Source of the DNA: Burkholderiales bacterium
Lineage (GTDB): Bacteria; Pseudomonadota; Gammaproteobacteria; Burkholderiales; Burkholderiaceae_C
Reading direction: 5' to 3'
Length of the DNA: 34,362 nucleotides
NCBI GenBank assembly: GCA_025350505.1
Contig: JANXXS010000197.1
Location: 1 to 34,362 of the forward strand
The notes beneath the pieces are model-generated. The model was not told where the DNA came from. It did not search any database and saw only the letters and a program-made list of their open reading frames with translations. Positions 1 to 11,563 of this stretch are shown one piece after another (within the stretch, counting starts at the first letter, position 1; each line of letters starts with the position of its first letter). The translations under genes were made by a program, and so were the position numbers.

Positions 1-1
1 C

Positions 2-274
2 GCCGCCGCGGGCAAGAAGGTGACGACGGTCGAAAGCCTGTCGCGCAACAACTCGCATCCGCTGCAGAAGGCCTGGATCGCGCACGACGTGCCGCAGTGC
101 GGGTACTGTCAATCGGGCCAGCTGATGAGCGCCTCGGCCCTGCTCGCGAAGAACAAGAACCCGAGCGACGCGGACATCGACGCGGCCATGAGCGGCAACA
201 TCTGCCGCTGTGGAACCTATGGCCGGGTCAAGGCCGCCATCAAGTCCGCCGCCGCAGAAATGCGCCAGGCCTGA
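2..274 (+). CDS. Isoquinoline 1-oxidoreductase alpha-type (2Fe-2S) subunit, 3' end only
   Basis: This is the C-terminal part of a small iron-sulfur subunit of a xanthine-dehydrogenase-type molybdenum hydroxylase; the 5' end lies outside the window. It would pass electrons from the molybdenum cofactor of the large subunit encoded next to it. The visible frame has the second-cluster signature C-x2-C (CGYC), then exactly 31 residues, then C-x-C (CRC), which is the classical pattern of the alpha-helical [2Fe-2S] domain. The preceding VTTVESLS segment matches the linker after the plant-ferredoxin-like domain. The stop codon is followed after 10 bases by the large-subunit start, and a GAGGAG ribosome site overlaps the stop, so the two are co-translated. 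The family is clear; the actual substrate is not shown by the sequence. Confidence 0.9.
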   Translation, partial: AAAGKKVTTVESLSRNNSHPLQKAWIAHDVPQCGYCQSGQLMSASALLAKNKNPSDADIDAAMSGNICRCGTYGRVKAAIKSAAAEMRQA

Positions 275-284
275 GGAGAGCTTC

Positions 285-2432
285 ATGATCACCAATCTCC
301 TCCAAGGTTCCGCCTCACGTCGCGAGTTCCTGCAGTCCAGCGCCGTCGTATCGGGCGGCCTGATGCTCGGCGTTGCCCTGCCCGGCCTGATCGACGTCGC
401 CAAGGCCGCCGGCACCGTCCATACGCCCAATGCCTGGGTGCATATCGCCGACGACAACACCATCACGCTGCTTTCGGCCCGTTCCGAGATGGGACAGGGC
501 GTCTACACGTCGATGCCCATGCTCATCGCCGAAGAGCTCAACGTCGACGTGCGCAAGGTCAAGGTCGCGATCGCACCGCCGAACAAGGTCTACGTCAACG
601 CCCTGCTCGGCGCGCAGATCACCGGCGGCTCGACCTCGGTGCGCGACGGCTGGGAAAAGCTGCGCATCGGCGGCGCCCAGGTGCGCGAGATGCTGATCAC
701 CGCCGCGGCCGATCAATGGAAAGTCGACCGCTCGAAGCTGCGCGCCGAAAACGGCATGGTGCTCGGGCCGAACGGCAAGAAGGCGACCTACGGACAGCTC
801 GCCGCAGCCGCCTCCAAACTGCCGGTACCCGAGAAGGTGACGCTGAAGGATCCGAAGGACTTCACGATCGTCGGCAAGCGCACGAAGCGCCTCGACACAC
901 CGGGCAAGGTCAACGGCACGACCGAGTTCGGCATCGACGTCAAGCTGCCCGGCATGGTCTACGCCTCGCTCGAGCAATGCCCGGTGATCGGCGGCACGGT
1001 CAAGGGCTACGACGCGAGCAAGGCCCGATCGATGCCCGGCGTCATCGACGTCGTGCAGATCCCCGACGGCATTGCGGTCGTCGCCGACACGTACTGGCAC
1101 GCCAAGAAGGCGCGCGAGGCCGTCGTCGTGCAATGGGACGAAGGCCCGGGAGCAGGGCTCAATAGCGCCGCCATGGCGGCAAGTATTCGCAATGCCGCGG
1201 CCACGGGCAAGGTCCTGCCGATCAATGCCAAGGGCGACGCGGCGGGCGCGATGAAGAGTGCGGTCAAGGTCGTCAAGGCCGAGTACTCGCTGCCGCTCCT
1301 GGCGCACTGCCCGCTCGAGCCGATGAACTTCACGGCGAGCTTCGCCAACGGCAAATGCCAGCTGGTCGGGCCGACCCAGTTCCAGCAAGGCGCCGAGGGC
1401 GCGACCGCGGCCGCACTCGGCATCAAGCCCGAGGACATCACGCTCACGACGACCTTCCTCGGCGGCGGCTTCGGGCGCCGGCTCGAGCTCGACTTCATCG
1501 TCCAGGCGGCGCTGATCTCGAAGGCCGTCGGCAAGCCGGTCAAGCTGCTCTGGACCCGCGAAGACGACATGACGCACGACTTCTACCGGCCGATGGCGCT
1601 CAACCAGCTCGAAGCCGGCCTCGACGCCAACGGCATGCCGGTGGCGATGACCTTCAAAGTCACGTCGCAGTCGGTAACGCAGCGCGCCTTCGGCCTGCCG
1701 CCCGACACCCTCGACCCGTTCATGGCCGAGGCGGCGGTGGCCGGCTACGAGATCGCGAACACGCGCCACGACCTCGTCATCCACGACGCCGGCATGCGCG
1801 TCGGCTACTGGCGCGCGGTCAGCCACAACATGAACGCCTTCGCCAACGAGACCTTCATCGACGAATGCGCGGCGGCGGCGGGCAAGGATCCGGTTGCCTA
1901 TCGCATGTCGCTGCTCGCCGGCAAGCCGCGCTTCGCCAACGTGCTGAAGATCGCCGCCGACAAAGCCGGCTGGAGCACGCCGGCGCCCGCCGGCCACTTC
2001 CGCGGCGTCGCCCTGATGGAAGGCTACGACACCTACATGGCGCAGGTGGCTGAGGTCTCGATCAAGGACGGCGTGCCGATCGTGCACAAGGTGACGGTCG
2101 CGGCCGACCTCGGCCGCATGGTCAACCCCGACACGGTCGAGGCGCAGATCCAGTCGAGCGTCGTCTTCGGCCTCACCGCCGCGCTCTACGGCGAGATCAC
2201 GGTCGACAAGGGGCGTGTGCAGCAGACCAACTTCGACAAGTACAAGATCGTACGCATGAACGAGGCGCCGCAGATCGACATCACGCTGGTGGCAAGCGAC
2301 GAGAAGCCGGGCGGTATCGGCGAGCCGGCGACGGCACTGATCGGCCCGGCCGTCGGCAATGCGGTGTTCGCCGCGACAGGCAAGCGCTTGCGCAAGATGC
2401 CGATGTCGGCGGAGAACATCACCGCCGCCTAG
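285..2432 (+). CDS. Isoquinoline 1-oxidoreductase beta-type molybdopterin subunit
   Basis: Large catalytic subunit (715 residues) of an aldehyde oxidase/xanthine dehydrogenase-type hydroxylase of the IorB group, which hydroxylates N-heterocycles or oxidises aldehydes with water as oxygen donor. The ATG at 285 has a GAGGAG site overlapping the stop of the small subunit. Residues 11-16 (SRREFL), followed by a hydrophobic stretch and an A-rich region near residue 40, form a twin-arginine signal, so the folded holoenzyme is probably exported or periplasmic. Cofactor motifs include GQGV near residue 71, GGGFGRR in the middle, and GGIGEP near the end, whose Glu680 corresponds to the catalytic base of this superfamily. 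No cytochrome or MobA/XdhC-like maturation gene follows inside the window; the next gene is convergent. Aldehyde dehydrogenase activity is an alternative to isoquinoline oxidation. Confidence 0.9.
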   Translation: MITNLLQGSASRREFLQSSAVVSGGLMLGVALPGLIDVAKAAGTVHTPNAWVHIADDNTITLLSARSEMGQGVYTSMPMLIAEELNVDVRKVKVAIAPPNKVYVNALLGAQITGGSTSVRDGWEKLRIGGAQVREMLITAAADQWKVDRSKLRAENGMVLGPNGKKATYGQLAAAASKLPVPEKVTLKDPKDFTIVGKRTKRLDTPGKVNGTTEFGIDVKLPGMVYASLEQCPVIGGTVKGYDASKARSMPGVIDVVQIPDGIAVVADTYWHAKKAREAVVVQWDEGPGAGLNSAAMAASIRNAAATGKVLPINAKGDAAGAMKSAVKVVKAEYSLPLLAHCPLEPMNFTASFANGKCQLVGPTQFQQGAEGATAAALGIKPEDITLTTTFLGGGFGRRLELDFIVQAALISKAVGKPVKLLWTREDDMTHDFYRPMALNQLEAGLDANGMPVAMTFKVTSQSVTQRAFGLPPDTLDPFMAEAAVAGYEIANTRHDLVIHDAGMRVGYWRAVSHNMNAFANETFIDECAAAAGKDPVAYRMSLLAGKPRFANVLKIAADKAGWSTPAPAGHFRGVALMEGYDTYMAQVAEVSIKDGVPIVHKVTVAADLGRMVNPDTVEAQIQSSVVFGLTAALYGEITVDKGRVQQTNFDKYKIVRMNEAPQIDITLVASDEKPGGIGEPATALIGPAVGNAVFAATGKRLRKMPMSAENITAA

Positions 2433-2448
2433 GTCGCTGCCTTTCGCT

Positions 2449-3237
2449 TCAGCCTCGGCGTTCAATCTCGGCGCCGAGGATGAGCGTCGCTTCGAGGGTG
2501 AACTCGCCGGCCGCGAGGCGCGTGCGCAGATCCTGCTCACGCGGGCACTCGAAACGCGCGACCTCGCCGTCGCGATTGACCGGCGTGACATCGGGTGCGA
2601 GCCTCGCGCGGAAGACGGCGATGCGCTCGTTCATGAAGCCGTCGGCAACCGGCCGGCGCACGAAGACGTCGGCGGCCCGGCGCAGCGACCGCAATTGATC
2701 GAGCCGGAGTCCGGCCTCCTCGGCCGTTTCGCGCGCCAGCGTCGAGCGGATCGATTCGCCTACCGCCATCTGGCCGCCCATCAAGGTGTCCCAGCGGCCC
2801 GGGTCGGTCGCCTTGTCGAACGCGCGCTGCTGCACCCAGAACGCACCGTCTTCGGTGCGGCCGCTGAGATGCACGGCGAACGTGGCAAAGCCGAGGACGC
2901 GAGCGACGCCGCGCTCGACCGCCGCCAGCGTGCGACCGTCGCGAGCCACGACGGGCAGCAGCTCGTCGCGCCATCGGCTGACGAGGCCCTCGTCATGCAG
3001 CCATCGAGCTATGAGCTCGAGCGAAGCGTCGAACGGCGGCACGATGGTCCAGTCGCCTTCGTCTTTCGCGATCGGCATCGCGGCACCGGCGAGGCGCGAT
3101 GCCACCCAGGGTTCGACGCTGCCGACCTCATGCGTCCGACCCGGCTCGCCTAGCAGCAGGCGCGCGCGCGCGCGATGCGGTGCCCCGTTAGCCTGCGCAC
3201 GCGCCTCGCTCAGCCACGGCACGTCGCTTCGCCACAT
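2449..3237 (-). CDS. Nudix hydrolase with DUF4743-like N-terminal region
   Basis: A 262-residue Nudix hydrolase, expected to cleave a nucleoside diphosphate linked to another group. The Nudix box spans residues about 155-177 and fits G-x5-E-x7-R-E-x2-E-E-x-G-L, with the metal-binding Glu residues present. About 110 residues before it are typical of the DUF4743-type N-terminal extension found in thiamine-pyrophosphokinase-related Nudix proteins. The ATG lies 19 bases after the ligA stop on the same strand, so it is probably the last gene of the smc-zipA-ligA unit. It converges with the hydroxylase large-subunit gene, leaving 16 bases between the stops. The substrate cannot be inferred; pyrophosphate housecleaning is a guess. 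Confidence 0.85.
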   Translation of the reverse strand: MWRSDVPWLSEARAQANGAPHRARARLLLGEPGRTHEVGSVEPWVASRLAGAAMPIAKDEGDWTIVPPFDASLELIARWLHDEGLVSRWRDELLPVVARDGRTLAAVERGVARVLGFATFAVHLSGRTEDGAFWVQQRAFDKATDPGRWDTLMGGQMAVGESIRSTLARETAEEAGLRLDQLRSLRRAADVFVRRPVADGFMNERIAVFRARLAPDVTPVNRDGEVARFECPREQDLRTRLAAGEFTLEATLILGAEIERRG

Positions 3238-3256
3238 TGCGCTCGCCGGTCCCTGG

Positions 3257-6344
<3,088 letters not shown>

Positions 6345-6350
6345 GTCGCC

Positions 6351-7403
6351 TCAGCTGAACAGGCGCCGCGCCGCCGCCGATCCGGCAGCGAGGTCACGCG
6401 CCTCGAGCAGGGCGTAGAGCTGGCCGAGCTCGGCGCCGATCGTGGTGAAGCCTTCGCTGCTGAGCGGCCGCTCGTTGTCGTCGACGATCGCCGCGTCCAT
6501 GCCGACCGCAAGCGCCTGCGCCGCCGCCTGCCAGGCGCGAAAGGGCTCGGCCGACGAGTCGGTCTGCGGCACGTCGAAGGCGAGCGTGATGTCTCGGACC
6601 GCGGCGCGGTTGGGCTCGTCGGCCAGCGCCGCCTGCGAATCGAAGGTGAGGGTCAGCACCGGCGGCGCGCCCTCCTCGCTCGCCGGATAGACGAGGCGGC
6701 CCGGCACGACGCCGGCGACGAAGCCGTGCCGGCGCGCGTGCTGCTGGATGTAGCCGACGCTCCAGGCCGCGCCGCGCGCATGCAGGTGGACGGCGAGCTG
6801 CGCGTCGTGCTGGCTGGCAAAGGCGTCGAGCTCGCGGGCCCGCGCCATGACCTCGAGCATGTCGGGAAAGTCGACCGCGGCGCCGATCGCCTCGGCGAGT
6901 GCCTGGATGCGCTGCACGAACTCGGAGTATTCGATCTCGTTGAGCGCGCCGGTTCGGCTGGCGAGTTGCACGCCGGCCTGCAGCTCGGCATAGCGCTGCC
7001 CCGCCGCGGGCGCCTCCCAGCGCGCGGTCTCGGCGTTGCGGCCCTCGACCAGGACGAGCTTGCTGCCGACGAACCGCTTGGCCGCGAGATGCGGCGCGAT
7101 CGCGTCGCCGGCGACCGGCGCGTCGATCGTGAAAGTGGCGAAGGCGTCGATCAGCGCGTCGAGCTGAAGAGGCACGCGCTTCGACAGGCGCCGCGCCGGC
7201 GTCGCCTCACCGGACCGATGTTCTGCATCGGCGTCGTCGAAACCCGGCTCGTCGCGCGTGTCAGATGCGGCAGCGCTCGGCTCCTTGCTGCTTTCGCTGG
7301 CGCGCTTCGGCCCGGCGCGGCGCGCCTGCCAGGCACCATGCGCGATGACGCCGGCCAGGACGACGCCGCCGAGCGAGGCGAGCGCAACCGTCAGCGTGTT
7401 CAT
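6351..7403 (-). CDS. zipA: Cell division protein ZipA
   Basis: Inner-membrane anchor that ties FtsZ filaments to the membrane at the division septum. The 350-residue protein has one N-terminal membrane helix (about residues 5-22), a basic then acidic low-complexity linker (about 25-75), and a C-terminal globular region (about 203-340) matching the ZipA FtsZ-binding domain, with segments such as LAVHLHARG and GFVAGVVPGRLVYP. The chosen ATG is 16 bases after the smc stop; an in-frame GTG-type extension up to 7448 would overlap smc and put extra residues before the membrane helix. Location between smc and ligA is a recurrent arrangement in Burkholderiales and supports the call, since ZipA sequences are poorly conserved. 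Confidence 0.85.
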   Translation of the reverse strand: MNTLTVALASLGGVVLAGVIAHGAWQARRAGPKRASESSKEPSAAASDTRDEPGFDDADAEHRSGEATPARRLSKRVPLQLDALIDAFATFTIDAPVAGDAIAPHLAAKRFVGSKLVLVEGRNAETARWEAPAAGQRYAELQAGVQLASRTGALNEIEYSEFVQRIQALAEAIGAAVDFPDMLEVMARARELDAFASQHDAQLAVHLHARGAAWSVGYIQQHARRHGFVAGVVPGRLVYPASEEGAPPVLTLTFDSQAALADEPNRAAVRDITLAFDVPQTDSSAEPFRAWQAAAQALAVGMDAAIVDDNERPLSSEGFTTIGAELGQLYALLEARDLAAGSAAARRLFS

Positions 7404-7419
7404 CGGCGCGAGTCCGGTC

Positions 7420-10400
7420 TCAGGCCGCTTCCGCCAGCCGCACCGCACCCGGCATGTCGACGGTGACGATGCGCGACACGCCCTGCTCCTGCATGGTCAC
7501 GCCGATGAGCTGCTCGGCCATCTCCATGGCGATGCGGTTGTGGCTGATGAAGAGGAACTGGGTCACCTTCGACATCTCGGTGACGAGCCGGGCGTAGCGC
7601 TCGGTGTTGGCGTCGTCGAGCGGCGCGTCGACCTCGTCGAGCAGGCAGAACGGCGCCGGGTTGAGATGGAAGATGGCGAACACCAGGGCGATCGCGGCAA
7701 GTGCCTTCTCGCCGCCCGAAAGCAGGTGGATCGAGCTGTTCTTCTTGCCGGGCGGCTGCGCCATCACCTGGACGCCGGCGTCGAGAATCTCGTCGCCGGT
7801 CATGACGAGGCGCGCCGTGCCGCCGCCGAACAGCGTCGGGAACATGCGGCCGAAATGCTCGTTGACCTGGTCGAAGGTCGTGCCCAGCAGCTCGCGCGTC
7901 TCGAGGTCGATCTTCCTGATCGCGTCTTCGAGCGTCGACATGGCTTCGCCGAGATCGGCATTTTGCGCATCGAGAAAGCCCTTGCGCTCACGTGCGCTGG
8001 TCAGCTCCTCGAGCGCGGCCAGGTTGACGGCACCGAGCGCCTCGATCTCGCGGTGCAGCGTGTCGATGCGACCCTGCAGGCCGGACAGCTTGACGTTGCC
8101 TTCCTCGATGCCGCGCGCCACCGCTTCGCGATCGGCACCGGCCAGCTCGAGCTGCTCGAGGTACTGAGCGCCGCCGAGCTGCGCCGCTTGCTCTTCGAGC
8201 TGCAACGCACCGACCTTGTCGCGCAAGGGCTGCAACGCATGCTCGTGGCCGAGGCGGGCCTCGTCGGCATGGCGCAATCGTTGCGACAGGTCGTCGTAGA
8301 CGCTGCGCCTGGCGCCGAGTGCGGCTTCGCGCTCGAGCTTGATCGCCAGCGCCGCTTGCAACCCGGTTTCGGCCTCGGCGTCGGTAAGGGTGGCGAGATC
8401 GGCGACAAGCGAAGCATCTGCGGCGCGATTGCTCTCGAGCTGCTGCAATGCGGTCTCGATCGAGCGTTCCAGCTCGGCACGCCGGGCGACCAGCGAGCGC
8501 AACTCGAACCGCACTTCCTGCGCCTGCCGCTCGAGCGTGCGGCCGTCCTCGCGTACGGCGGCCAATGCGCGCTCGGCGGCGCGCGTTGCTTCGTCGAGCT
8601 CGGCGTGTCGCTCCTGGGCCACACCGAGCTCGGCGTCGAGCGCCTCGAAGCGCGCCTCGCCGGCGGCACGCCGCACCGACAGGTCGTCGAGCTCGGCGTC
8701 GAGTGTGCTGCGCTCGGCGCCGAGCTGGTCGCGGCGCAAGCTGGTCTGCTCGACGAGTTGGGTCAGGCGCAGCAGCTCGACCTGCTGCTCGTGCGCCGCC
8801 GATTGCGCGACGGTCGCCTCGCGCCGGCTCGCCGCCAGCCGCTCGGCGGCGTCGCTGCTCTCGGCCTCGGCGCGGATCAAGCGGCTCTTCGCTTCGTCGA
8901 GCAGGATGGTTTGCGCGCGCGTCTGCTTTTCGAGGTTCTCGATTTCCTGCGCGCGGGCGAGCAGGCCCGCCTGCTGCGAGTCGGGCGCGTAGAAGCTGAC
9001 CGCGAACTGGCTGACGGCGTGGCCTTCGCGAGTCATGATGACTTCACCGTGCGTCAGGCTCGAACGAGCGGCGAGTGCGGCGTCGAGATCGGCAGCGGTG
9101 TAGACGCCTTCGAGCCAGTCGCCGAGCAGCGCGGTGAGCCCGGCATCGCCGAGATGGAGCAGATCGGCGAGACGCGGCAAGGTGCGGTGCGCCGCCGGGA
9201 TCGGCGCCGGCGGTGTGGTGAAGAAGGCCAGGCGCGCCGGCGGCGCGTCGGCGGCAAAGGCGCGCACCGTGTCGAGCCGACCGATCTCGAGCGAGCCCAG
9301 GCGTTCGCGCAACGCCGCTTCGAGCGCCGCCTCCCAGCCCGGCTCGATGCGCACGCGCCGCCAGAGGCCCTGCAAGGATTCGAGCCCGTGCCTGGCGAGC
9401 CAGGGCTTGAGCTTGTCCTCGACCTGGACCTTTTCCTGCAAGGCCTTCAGCGCGTCGAGCCGCGCCGACAGATCGGCGTGGCGACGCGCCTCGTCGTTGG
9501 CGGCGGCCTGCAGGGCGCGGCGCGCTTCGTCGAGCGCGGGCACGCGCTCCTGCCACTCGGCGAGACGCGACTCGGCGGCAGCATGCTGCGCCTCTGCCTG
9601 CGTCGCGCGCTGGCGGGCGGTATCGAAGCGCGCCGGGTCGATCGGCGCCAGACCTTTCTCTTCGCCGAGCAGTCGCTCGCGACGTGTCTCGACCTGGCCG
9701 AGCCGCTCGTCGACGCCACGCATTTCCGCGGCCGCCACTTGGATCTGCTGCTGCACGCCGGCGACGACTTCGCGTTGCTCGCCGCTCGTCGCTTGCGCCG
9801 CGCGCAGCGCTGCCTCCGATGCCTGCAGCGCGGCCGCATGCGCTGCGATGTGGCGGCCGAATTCGGCCGCGGAGCGCTCGGCCGCTTCGATGCGCGTACC
9901 GGCCGCCTCGTCCTCGGCGCGCGCCTCGGCCTCGCGCGCCAGCCATTGGTTGCGCTGGCTTTCGAGATCGGTGCGCTGGCGGGCGATCCGCTGACGTCCT
10001 TCGGCGACGTAGCGGATGCGCTCCTCGAGCCGGCTGACCTCGAGCGCCGCCTCGCCGAGCGCGCCCTGGGCCGCGTGCAGTTCGTCGTTCGCCGCATAGT
10101 GCGACTGGCGGATTGTTTCGAGCTCGGCTTCGCTGTGCCGCAGCTCGGCATTGCGCGACTCCAGCGCCGACACTGCGGCGATCACGGCGAGGCGAACCCG
10201 CTCCTGCTCGCGCGCTGCGTCGCGGTGCTTGAGAAACCAGAGCTGGTGCTGCTTGACGACGCTGTCCTGCTGCAAGGCGCGATAGCGGCTCGCGACCTCG
10301 GCCTGCGATTCGAGCTTGCCGAGGTTGAGGTTGAGCTCGCGCAGGATGTCTTCGACGCGGGTCAGGTTCTCGCGCGTGTCCTTCAGCCGGTTCTCGGTCT

Positions 10401-10935
10401 CGCGCCGTCGCTCCTTGTACTTCGAGACACCCGCCGCCTCTTCGAGAAAGAAGCGCAGCTCCTCGGGCTTGCTCTCGATGATGCGGGAGATCGTCCCCTG
10501 GCCGATGATGGCGTAGGCGCGCGGCCCGAGGCCGGTGCCGAGGAACACGTCCTTCACATCGCGACGCCGCACCGGTTGGTTGTTGATGTAGTAGCTGCTC
10601 GTGCCGTCTCGGGTCAGCACGCGTTTGACGGCGATCTCGGCGAACCGGCTCCACGGTCCCCCGGCGCGGCCGTCGGCGTTGTCGAAGGCCAGCTCCACGC
10701 TGGCCCGACCGGCAGGCTTTCGGAGCCCCGAGCCGTTGAAGATGACGTCCTGCATCGACTCGCCGCGCAACTCGCTGGCCTTGCTTTCGCCGAGCACCCA
10801 GCGCACCGCATCGATGATGTTCGACTTGCCGCAGCCGTTCGGCCCGACGACGCCGACGAGCTGTCCGGGAAGCTGGAACTGGGTCGGTTCGACGAACGAC
10901 TTGAAGCCCGAGAGCTTGATCGAGTTGAGACGCAT
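7420..10935 (-). CDS. smc: Chromosome segregation ATPase SMC
   Basis: A full-length 1171-residue SMC protein, the ATPase core of the chromosome-condensing SMC-ScpAB complex. The head is split between the ends: Walker A GPNGCGKS at residues 31-38, and near the C-terminus the ABC signature LLSGGEKA (about 1068-1075) followed by Walker B with FCLLDEVDAPLDD (about 1097-1109). Between them are two long coiled-coil arms rich in Glu, Arg, Ala and Leu, interrupted by a globular hinge around residues 510-650. The ATG at 10935 starts in MRLNSIKLSGFKSF, a standard SMC N-terminus. It is the first gene of the minus-strand unit and faces queF across a 130-base divergent region. Confidence 0.97.
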   Translation of the reverse strand: MRLNSIKLSGFKSFVEPTQFQLPGQLVGVVGPNGCGKSNIIDAVRWVLGESKASELRGESMQDVIFNGSGLRKPAGRASVELAFDNADGRAGGPWSRFAEIAVKRVLTRDGTSSYYINNQPVRRRDVKDVFLGTGLGPRAYAIIGQGTISRIIESKPEELRFFLEEAAGVSKYKERRRETENRLKDTRENLTRVEDILRELNLNLGKLESQAEVASRYRALQQDSVVKQHQLWFLKHRDAAREQERVRLAVIAAVSALESRNAELRHSEAELETIRQSHYAANDELHAAQGALGEAALEVSRLEERIRYVAEGRQRIARQRTDLESQRNQWLAREAEARAEDEAAGTRIEAAERSAAEFGRHIAAHAAALQASEAALRAAQATSGEQREVVAGVQQQIQVAAAEMRGVDERLGQVETRRERLLGEEKGLAPIDPARFDTARQRATQAEAQHAAAESRLAEWQERVPALDEARRALQAAANDEARRHADLSARLDALKALQEKVQVEDKLKPWLARHGLESLQGLWRRVRIEPGWEAALEAALRERLGSLEIGRLDTVRAFAADAPPARLAFFTTPPAPIPAAHRTLPRLADLLHLGDAGLTALLGDWLEGVYTAADLDAALAARSSLTHGEVIMTREGHAVSQFAVSFYAPDSQQAGLLARAQEIENLEKQTRAQTILLDEAKSRLIRAEAESSDAAERLAASRREATVAQSAAHEQQVELLRLTQLVEQTSLRRDQLGAERSTLDAELDDLSVRRAAGEARFEALDAELGVAQERHAELDEATRAAERALAAVREDGRTLERQAQEVRFELRSLVARRAELERSIETALQQLESNRAADASLVADLATLTDAEAETGLQAALAIKLEREAALGARRSVYDDLSQRLRHADEARLGHEHALQPLRDKVGALQLEEQAAQLGGAQYLEQLELAGADREAVARGIEEGNVKLSGLQGRIDTLHREIEALGAVNLAALEELTSARERKGFLDAQNADLGEAMSTLEDAIRKIDLETRELLGTTFDQVNEHFGRMFPTLFGGGTARLVMTGDEILDAGVQVMAQPPGKKNSSIHLLSGGEKALAAIALVFAIFHLNPAPFCLLDEVDAPLDDANTERYARLVTEMSKVTQFLFISHNRIAMEMAEQLIGVTMQEQGVSRIVTVDMPGAVRLAEAA

Positions 10936-11065
10936 GGGTGGCGCCGGGTGGCGATGCTAAGTTATTGATTTAATGGCAGAAAACGCCACCGGAGAGCAAG
11001 CCTTGAGCGCAACGATGATAGCATCGTCACCCCGCCCGGACCGGGCTTGCACGCTGCCCATTCCC
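10936..11065. promoter_or_regulatory. Divergent intergenic region between smc and queF
   Basis: A 130-base region must hold the promoters of both smc (-) and queF (+). It includes a conspicuously AT-rich patch (about 10955-10985) in an otherwise GC-rich sequence. I see no convincing -35/-10 pair. A GGAGAG at 10991-10996 sits 6 bases before an in-frame TTG at 11003, which is an alternative, longer start for queF. Confidence 0.35.
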
Positions 11066-11542
11066 ATGGCCAAGACCCGCCGCCAAGAACCCGCAGGATC
11101 GACCCGCGCCAGGCCCGCCGTGCCGCCGACCGCGCCGCAAAGGCAGCTCGATGTGTTCGAGAATCCAGCGTCCGACCGCGACTACCTGATCGAGTTCGAG
11201 ATTCCGGAATTCACCTGCAACTGCCCGCTCACCGGCCAGCCGGATTTCGCGCAGTTCACGATCGAGATGATCGCCGACCGCCATTGCGTCGAGCTGAAGA
11301 GCCTGAAGCTCTATCTCTGGAGTTACCGCAACGAGGGCGCGTTCCACGAGCAGGTGACGAACCGCATCCTCGACGATCTCGTCGCCGCGACGAAGCCACG
11401 CTTTGCGCGCATCCGCGCGCGCTGGAACGTGCGCGGCGGCATCTATACGAACATCGCCGCGGAATACCGGGCGAAGGGCTGGAAGGCGACGCCGCCGGTC
11501 GCCCTCGGCGAGCTGCCGAGGAGCACCGGCGACCGCGGCTGA
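11066..11542 (+). CDS. queF: NADPH-dependent preQ0 reductase QueF (short form)
   Basis: 7-cyano-7-deazaguanine reductase, which reduces preQ0 to preQ1 in queuosine biosynthesis. From the ATG at 11066 it has 158 residues, the size of the single-domain (YkvM-like) type. The active-site segment [10 protein letters not shown] carries the nucleophile Cys53 and the acid Asp60; it is followed by [21 protein letters not shown]-like sequence (residues about 75-95), the family substrate-binding block. The start is uncertain: the same frame is open to 10973, and the TTG at 11003 has a better ribosome site, but homologous proteins as I know them begin close to the MAKTRRQ start. No other queuosine gene is adjacent. 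The gene converges with the 595-residue orphan, 21 bases apart. Confidence 0.93.
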   Translation: MAKTRRQEPAGSTRARPAVPPTAPQRQLDVFENPASDRDYLIEFEIPEFTCNCPLTGQPDFAQFTIEMIADRHCVELKSLKLYLWSYRNEGAFHEQVTNRILDDLVAATKPRFARIRARWNVRGGIYTNIAAEYRAKGWKATPPVALGELPRSTGDRG

Positions 11543-11563
11543 CGACGCTCGCCGGGCCGCTGG

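Noticed and set aside
315-2591. A 758-codon open frame on the - strand opposite the molybdopterin subunit.
   Set aside because: It has the same shadow character: low-complexity His/Asp/Arg-rich translation, no ribosome site, and a validated gene on the other strand.
7258-10968. A 1236-codon open frame on the + strand, opposite smc.
   Set aside because: It is antisense to a gene with complete SMC motifs, and its translation is Arg/Leu/Ala/Glu-rich without any domain. High third-position GC leaves such mirror frames open by chance.
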